A stretch of DNA of 64,000 bases, from NCBI RefSeq assembly GCF_023856365.1, contig NC_064550.1, forward strand, positions 19,779,629 to 19,843,628, in the 5' to 3' direction. Made by a program: the position numbers and the translations under genes. The notes under the pieces are model-generated. The model ran no database searches and was not told the origin of the DNA. It worked only from the letters and a program-made list of their open reading frames with translations. How positions within the stretch are numbered: the stretch's first letter is position 1; the number at the start of each line of letters is the position of its first letter. Shown one piece after another: positions 61,301-64,000 of the stretch. Source of the DNA: Brienomyrus brachyistius (lineage: Eukaryota; Chordata; Actinopteri; Osteoglossiformes; Mormyridae).

Positions 61301-63098
61301 ACACACAGACACACACAGCATGCATTAGGGCTGAGGCTGCATCTTACGCTGTCATATAGCCACGACTTCTAAACGTAGATGCTCACCTTCGGGCTGTTTT
61401 AGGCGTTCCCCCCTCCAGGACCCTGTAGACAAAGGACAAGAGAAGACAGTGAGTTTCTTTCCAGGTGCTGGCCAGTTCGTTATGCAAGGAAAGTGTGTTC
61501 ACACTGCTGCCTCGTGTGCCACTATTGGTACAGACGTCGCTCAGGTCCACAGCGCAGAGCTTTGCTGGGAGGAGCCCCCAGCACAGCCGCACAGAAAGGG
61601 TAGCTGGACCATGTTTACAGGGTGAAGCACCAAAGGGAGCAACGCAGCAAAAAGGGTAAGGGGCATGTTCATCCCAGATGGACACAAGCTGGCCAAAAGC
61701 ACCATATAGCAGCAGGGGGGGTGAGCAGGACAGGCAGAAGCCGACCTGCAAACGTCTGCCGCCATAAAGGTGAAGTCTGGGAAGCGTTTCACCTGTCGCT
61801 CTCTCGCTCCTCCTCCTGCAGCTGCTCCAGGCAGGACGGGCTGAAGTCGAAGTGCGTGTTGGGTGTGTGAGGAGTGCTGTCTGTGGAGTCGCTCGACTGG
61901 GGGCCCTCGGAGGGCCGGGGGAGAGCCGAGGCTGGCAGCGAGCCTGCAGAGACACAAGAGCAGCTTAGCGCCTCCTCACCACAGGCTTAGGCTAGGTTAC
62001 CATCACTAAAACTGCATCACTTTTCAAGAGGCCAAGCACCCGCCAGGGCTCGAGTTTCTCTTCACCGTACAGCAGCCAGACAAAGCACTCCTGACCTCGT
62101 CGCTCACAACACCATTGTGTGGCAAGAATTACTTTCCAAAATGGCTGCCATTAACCATCCAGGCCAAAAGCTACGCCAGCTGTGGTGAAGGTAGATGACT
62201 CTTCATATAAACAGTTACATGCAATTGAGTATGATATGTTATTATCTGCATATGCTGAAAACTAAAAAGCAAACCTAACTAGAACTCAATGAAGACATTC
62301 GATTCAAGGTGTACCCAATTAAGGGCCCCCAAAGCAAAAAGGGAGGCTGAAAAAGAGCCAGAGGACCGAGTTGGCCTGAGGCTGTCGGCCACAGATGGGG
62401 AGGAGCGTCGCTCGGGGAGGGGGCAGACAGCAGCCAACAGACCACGTGGCAGGTAGGGAAGAGGGAGCTGGAAAGAAGGAGGGATGTGGGGAAAAAAGAA
62501 GGGGAGTGGGATAGAAAGGAAGGAGAGATCGGTGGAGAGAGAGAGAGAGAAGAAAAAAGGAGAGATAGGTGGGAAGGATGGGGGAGGACAATAGGGATGG
62601 ACAGAGGAGAGAAAAACAATTATGGAAAGGAAAGATAGGGCAGTAAAGGGGGAGAAAGAGAGAGAGAGAGGCAAATACATATCAACCAAGTATCTCACCA
62701 GAGTCCCAATCACGGTTGCTGCCCTCTGACACCGGGCCACCAGGTGCACTGTATGGGGGCGAGGTGGTGGTCACGGGGACATGGGTGGCGTCCGAGCCCT
62801 CGCTGGTCTGGCTCCCCCGTGAGCGGCCCCCCTCCTGATGCTCCAAAGGGCAGGAGCCCGGCTGTGACAGCTGCTTCTGGGGACGCTGCTTGTTCAGCTC
62901 CATGACCCGGATGACTGCAGGGGACATGTTTGTTAGGCCACGGCGTGTGACCCCGCCCTGCAACCACGAGGGCCACCTGCAAAGAAACTTACTAGGTGGG
63001 CCGTTGGTGCGGCTGATCCTCCGGGGGGGTACGAGGATGCTGGGAAAGCGCGGCGGCTTCACCCTCTCGTCTCCCTCCTTGTCTAACTTGATGCTCTT
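52283..63098 (-). CDS. arhgef12: Rho guanine nucleotide exchange factor 12 (LARG), 3' half, 20 exons
   Basis: LARG links G-alpha-12/13 receptors at the plasma membrane to RhoA: its DH-PH module exchanges GDP for GTP on RhoA. Twenty minus-strand exons, all with GT/AG borders and matching phases, join into 869 codons plus TGA. In order they hold the linker motif FPSILVPPRR, the segment DPPNWQQLVSREVL, a DH domain beginning LFYTERAHLRMLKVLD and containing LQLKDIIPVEMQRLTKYPLL, a PH domain with LLLEDILVLL, FSPVIKLNTVLVRSVAT and AQIYELMAQTVSE, and an acidic, divergent tail. SNRLCRRLQLKDI and EDYQRRLDLSSLK favour ARHGEF12 over ARHGEF11. Human LARG has about 1540 residues, so the PDZ and RGS exons should lie beyond 64000. 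Whether this is one of two teleost duplicates (a or b) cannot be decided here. The exact first base of the first exon and the terminal exon are the least certain points. Confidence 0.95.
52474..52703 (-). CDS. arhgef12: arhgef12 exon 19: tail and coiled-coil start
   Basis: Encodes SYMVLEGCGGSGESSTDDDA, a Gly/Ser-rich stretch, then QVMTHLRLLQANLNQLK. The last part aligns with the LARG terminal helix MEYIHKIEADLEHLKK, with leucine spacing that suggests a short coiled coil. The acceptor is ambiguous by three bases (CAGCAG). Donor GTGCAGCA. Confidence 0.85.
52786..53034 (-). CDS. arhgef12: arhgef12 exon 18: C-terminal tail
   Basis: Begins LEALRKILLDHMIGQGVAEE, equivalent to the LARG ALDALRNLGLLKQLL helix, and ends GDTGFFETSDDYG. 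The intervening RGRLLRTTSLRGPMDSP has arginine-serine sites typical of phosphorylation by basophilic kinases (inference). Acceptor TGTCTCAG, donor GTGAGTGC. Confidence 0.86.
53232..53462 (-). CDS. arhgef12: arhgef12 exon 17: acidic C-terminal tail
   Basis: Encodes EKDVSSATPEIMQTPSVGSN, then PFEDIRTDEEEEEAEQDGED and a second Asp run before PYPFGYRG. Highly acidic and probably disordered. Acceptor CACCTGCAG, donor GTGAGTGG, with frame kept on both sides. Confidence 0.85.
53585..53679 (-). CDS. arhgef12: arhgef12 exon 16: C-terminal tail
   Basis: Encodes DGDREAVKMISAGGQKLSED and PNRNSTGSIQSP. The last motif resembles LARG VTGLQSPDRD. Acceptor TTTCTCTAG, donor GTGTCTCTC, which is a weaker donor. 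The polar sequence is probably disordered. Confidence 0.82.
53811..53885 (-). CDS. arhgef12: arhgef12 exon 15: PH C-terminal helix
   Basis: Starts WLCLITQQAESMKTKLPSV, aligned with LARG VWQDLICRMAASVKEQ, then diverges. Acceptor TTCCACCAG, donor GTAAGTTG. Phase 2 in and out. Beyond this exon the family is poorly conserved. Confidence 0.88.
53978..54065 (-). CDS. arhgef12: arhgef12 exon 14: PH-domain end
   Basis: Encodes DNKSFFVLSMSENRAQIYEL and MAQTVSEQQT, the final strands and the start of the C-terminal helix of the PH domain. Acceptor TTCCACCAG, donor GTGAGTCC. Confidence 0.95.
54165..54332 (-). CDS. arhgef12: arhgef12 exon 13: PH-domain core
   Basis: Encodes ELYTLLLEDILVLLPKQDEK, then LILKSHSKNLAGTSDTKR and IFSPVIKLNTVLVRSVAT. 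These are the central strands of the PH domain; in this family the PH domain binds phosphoinositides and active RhoA. Acceptor AACCCAG, donor GTGAGAGG. Confidence 0.96.
55026..55350 (+). mobile_element. SINE-like retroposon with perfect 11-bp target duplication
   Basis: Starts GGGGGGCGGCATGGTGGTGC and has a tRNA-type A box (TGGTGCAGTGG), a conserved body (GGAGTTTGCATGTTCTCCCC) and a short GGAT-repeat tail. The direct repeat AATTCAATTAT occurs on both sides (55015-55025 and 55351-55361), which proves insertion as a unit. The usual B-box segment seems absent: the A box runs straight into the TGGGTCACATG body. Confidence 0.85.
55774..56940 (+). mobile_element. Tc1-like transposon fossil A (plus-strand transposase)
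   Basis: The broken plus-strand transposase begins at about 55955 with MMGDISEFITGQFVGAHLTG and the HTH-like SVNRTASLCGLSEATVSRV. Near 56610 the catalytic pattern DDNAPIHTAR appears, then after shifts SPDLNIIELLWSVLEERVR near 56705-56760, giving the second D and the final E of the DDE triad. Several stops and frameshifts show it is dead. The left edge resembles a Tc1 terminus (AAAAAAGTATGTGAAC); both boundaries are approximate. Confidence 0.75.
56945..58215 (+). mobile_element. Tc1-like transposon fossil B with long inverted repeats
   Basis: The left part (about 56970-57050) is inverted at the right (about 58125-58205): both contain GACATCATTCAAA or a close variant, TTCACA.TGTAGG and a GGAAAAAGTA-like core. 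Between them the plus strand holds a heavily degraded transposase, with RPDLNLN near 57945 in place of SPDLNPIE. Many stops. It sits directly next to fossil A inside the TTAA element. Confidence 0.7.
58623..58695 (-). CDS. arhgef12: arhgef12 exon 12: first PH-domain strands
   Basis: Encodes NLDLTKRKMVHEGPLSWKVK and DKTI, the opening strands of the PH domain. It is one residue shorter than human LARG before DKTI. Acceptor GCCACACAG, donor GTATGGC. The intron that follows is about 4.3 kb and is full of transposons. Confidence 0.93.
58790..58867 (-). CDS. arhgef12: arhgef12 exon 11: DH-PH junction
   Basis: Twenty-six codons encoding RLEDYQRRLDLSSLKQSEST and LIAEFK. EDYQRRLD..SLK is diagnostic of LARG. 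Acceptor CCTTCTAG, donor GTCAGTCC. Confidence 0.95.
59275..59375 (-). CDS. arhgef12: arhgef12 exon 10: DH domain C-terminal helix
   Basis: Encodes EDAEEMEKVKRAGECCRQIL and NYVNQAVKESENKQ, the last long DH helix leading to the PH domain. Acceptor TCTCCACAG, donor GTAACTG. Phase 1 in, phase 0 out. Confidence 0.96.
59911..60025 (-). CDS. arhgef12: arhgef12 exon 9: DH domain (CR3)
   Basis: Encodes EAESNRLCRRLQLKDIIPVE and MQRLTKYPLLLENIAKYT. The LKDIIP..MQRLTKYPLLL block is the most conserved helix of RhoGEF domains and forms much of the Rho-binding face. This exon is near-identical in pattern to LARG and differs from ARHGEF11 at several positions. Acceptor TATCTGCAG, donor GTACCCGT. Confidence 0.97.
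60118..60243 (-). CDS. arhgef12: arhgef12 exon 8: DH domain (CR2)
   Basis: Encodes FGGGEEEKIKRAVGTFCSNQ and PFALELIKTRQKKDQRFNSF, the middle helices of the DH domain. Forty-two whole codons, phase 0 at both ends. Acceptor CTCCCCAG, donor GTGAGTGG. Confidence 0.96.
60484..60569 (-). CDS. arhgef12: arhgef12 exon 7: DH domain
   Basis: Encodes SIAEQMTAIRRNNETTAIDL, then IGDDLLSW, matching LARG EQMKAIRKRNETSVIDQIGDDLLTW. Acceptor GCTTTCAG, donor GTAGGAGC. Phase 1 in, phase 0 out. Confidence 0.95.
60578..60602. repeat. (GA)n microsatellite
   Basis: An uninterrupted GA dinucleotide run directly upstream of arhgef12 exon 7 in the transcript sense. It appears there as (CU)n and could act as part of the polypyrimidine context. 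Confidence 0.9.
60688..60834 (-). CDS. arhgef12: arhgef12 exon 6: start of DH domain (CR1)
   Basis: Encodes LFYTERAHLRMLKVLDSVFN and then LPPAEIKSIFANLEEIIQLH. This is conserved region 1 of the Dbl-homology domain, with the Glu that contacts Rho switch regions in the family (E of YTERAH). Acceptor CCGCAG, donor GTATCTGC. Confidence 0.96.
61135..61292 (-). CDS. arhgef12: arhgef12 exon 5: lead into DH domain
   Basis: Encodes ADPLSSADVHSEDDQGNEIE, then the highly conserved DPPNWQQLVSREVLAGLTPP and EIKRQEVIN. In LARG this helix sits just before the DH domain and supports exchange activity. Acceptor TTTAG, donor GTGAGC; it splits the Glu codon of VINE. Confidence 0.95.
61387..61422 (-). CDS. arhgef12: arhgef12 exon 4: 36-bp microexon
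   Basis: A 36-bp in-frame microexon encoding VLEGGTPKTAR, which aligns with LARG VTEHGTPKPFR. Acceptor CTACAG and donor GTGAGC are both clear. Because it is symmetric (phase 2 at both ends), skipping it would keep the frame. Confidence 0.87.
61793..61943 (-). CDS. arhgef12: arhgef12 exon 3: linker with FDF motif
   Basis: Encodes SLPASALPRPSEGPQ..., then NTHFDFSPSCLEQLQEEERE, the counterpart of the LARG NTVFDFPPPPLDQVQEEE motif. Acceptor TCTCTGCAG, donor GTGAAACG. It leaves phase 2, so the last Arg codon is split with the next exon. Confidence 0.9.
62465..62670. repeat. Polypurine/polypyrimidine tract
   Basis: About 200 bp that is almost purely A/G on the plus strand, including runs of GA dinucleotides near 62538-62552 and 62657-62670. 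It lies just downstream of the exon 2 donor of arhgef12, so the transcript carries long C/U runs there. Confidence 0.85.
62699..62914 (-). CDS. arhgef12: arhgef12 exon 2: Ser/Pro-rich linker
   Basis: Begins IRVMELNKQRPQKQLSQPGS, matching the LARG IGRAMELQKARHPKHL region, then runs through a low-complexity Ser/Gly/Thr linker with no known fold and ends NRDWDSG. Acceptor CCCTGCAG, donor GTGAGATA, phase 1 at both ends. The intron that follows starts with a long pyrimidine-rich stretch on the coding strand. Confidence 0.88.
62993..63098 (-). CDS. arhgef12: arhgef12 exon 1 of 20 in window: post-RGS linker
   Basis: Reads in phase 0 and encodes KSIKLDKEGDERVKPPRFPS followed by the proline-arginine motif and NGPP. 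This matches the LARG segment just after the RGS domain (human pattern KKDKEGEE...FPSILGPPRR). The donor is GTAAGT. The acceptor could be three bases further upstream, because two AG dinucleotides are adjacent. This is the most 5' exon visible; the RGS exons are outside the window. Confidence 0.85.
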
Positions 63099-63213
63099 CT
63101 GCTCAGGGAAAAGGACAACTCTGTATCCATGGAAACCTCAGTGAGTGAACACACAGGCAAGCATCTTTTATCTGTGTGTGCCCATGCCTGTAGTGTATAC
63201 AAGGGTGTCACTG

Positions 63214-64000
63214 TACACTGCGCTCCAAATTATTATGCAAAAAGTGTTTAGGAGTGATAAGGTAAGAATTTTTTGTTTGTCAGTTGAACTCATGGATGGT
63301 GATGTGTGTCGGGGCTCTTTATATCACTGAAAGCAGTTGCAGACACCTGTGCTAATTAGTTTGGCAGGTGTGTCCAATTAAAGGCGACACTACTTAAGAA
63401 GGCTGTCCCACATTATTAAGCAGCCTACATTTTCAACCAAAATGGGAAAGAAAAAGGACCTGTCGGCTGCTGAGAAGCAACAAATTGTCGAGTGTTTAGG
63501 TCAAGGCATGACAACAATCAACATTGCCAAGACACTTCATCGCGATCATCGCACAATCAAGAAGTATGTAGCTGATTCAGAGCACACACGTGTGCGTGCT
63601 GATAAGGGAAGATCCAGGACTCTTTCCAACAGGCAATTACATCGGGTTAAAAGAGCAGCTGCAAAAATGCCTTGTCTTAGCAGCAGACAAGTTTGTGAAG
63701 CTGCTGGTGCCTCCAACGTGCCCGGAACAACAAGACGCAGGGTCCTCCAGAGGTTTGCAGCTGTGCCTAAGCCATCCTTTCCACCTCCCCTAACCACTGT
63801 TCACATCTAAGCAACAGCTCTGGGAGGCTATTCTGTCCTCATGCAAAACAACTGAAGCAGATACCATCCAAAACCTGACAAATTCAATGGATGGGAGAAT
63901 TCAGAAGCTCCTTTCGAACAAGGGGTCCTATGTGCAAATGTAACATCACCTATAATAAAGTTTTGACTTGAATACTGTGATTTCAGTTTGTAATAACCTG
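63214..64000 (+). mobile_element. Tc1-like transposon, internally deleted, runs off window
   Basis: Starts at a TA with the terminal sequence CGCTCCAAATTATTATGCAA. A plus-strand frame from 63442 encodes the transposase N-terminus: MGKKKDLSAAEKQQIVECLG and a helix-turn-helix ending HRTIKKY, then a second HTH (RQLHRVKRAAAKM...LSSRQVCEAAG). The frame closes at 63810, and the next sequence resembles only the transposase C-terminus, so the DDE catalytic core is missing. It lies in an arhgef12 intron. The right terminal repeat is not reached. Confidence 0.8.

Noticed and set aside
61383..61955. 190-codon minus-strand frame as a separate gene
   Set aside because: It joins arhgef12 exons 3 and 4 through the intron between them; the middle part is intron sequence.
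62275..62749. Minus-strand frames rich in Leu/Ser/Pro
   Set aside because: They are translations of the polypyrimidine tract.

Overview
This is a vertebrate genomic window, almost certainly from a teleost fish. The evidence is interrupted coding sequence with GT/AG introns, many Tc1-like transposons, short inverted-repeat elements of fish type, tRNA-derived SINEs with fish-type tails, and many simple repeats. I see no bacterial, phage, viral or CRISPR features. The species cannot be named from the sequence alone. The only gene I can read with confidence is the 3' half of arhgef12 (LARG, leukemia-associated Rho guanine nucleotide exchange factor). It lies on the minus strand at about 52.28-63.10 kb, with a likely 3' UTR down to about 49.2-49.5 kb. 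Twenty coding exons can be laid out. All splice phases agree, and together they give 869 codons plus a stop. They cover the end of the region after the RGS domain, the linker, the DH (RhoGEF) domain, the PH domain and the C-terminal tail. The PDZ and RGS exons lie beyond position 64000. Residue patterns in the DH-PH exons fit ARHGEF12 better than its paralogue ARHGEF11. Layout of the gene region: 62.7-63.1 kb holds linker exons; 61.1-61.9 kb the exons leading into the DH domain; 58.8-60.8 kb the DH domain; 53.8-58.7 kb the PH domain; 52.3-53.7 kb the tail. The large PH-domain intron (54333-58622) holds a stack of mobile elements: a TTAA-flanked inverted-repeat element that hosts a SINE-like retroposon with an 11-bp target duplication and two Tc1-like fossils. 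A further internally deleted Tc1-like element sits upstream of the first visible exon and runs off the window. The first 49 kb hold no coding exon I can defend. They contain a 51-bp minisatellite with a higher-order repeat (5080-5825), Tc1-like fossils (23.4-24.2, 32.7-33.3, 33.5-34.8 and 47.0-48.5 kb), three families of short inverted-repeat elements with two copies each, about ten SINE-like copies, many G or C runs, and several long stretches of complex AT-rich sequence that look like candidate conserved non-coding elements. Around 30.7-31.8 kb there is a CpG-rich patch with two consensus splice donors on the minus strand. In mammals ARHGEF12 is followed in the same orientation by GRIK4, so this patch could be the 5' non-coding start of grik4, with the remaining 30 kb being its first intron. 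That is inference only; no GRIK4 coding sequence was found.
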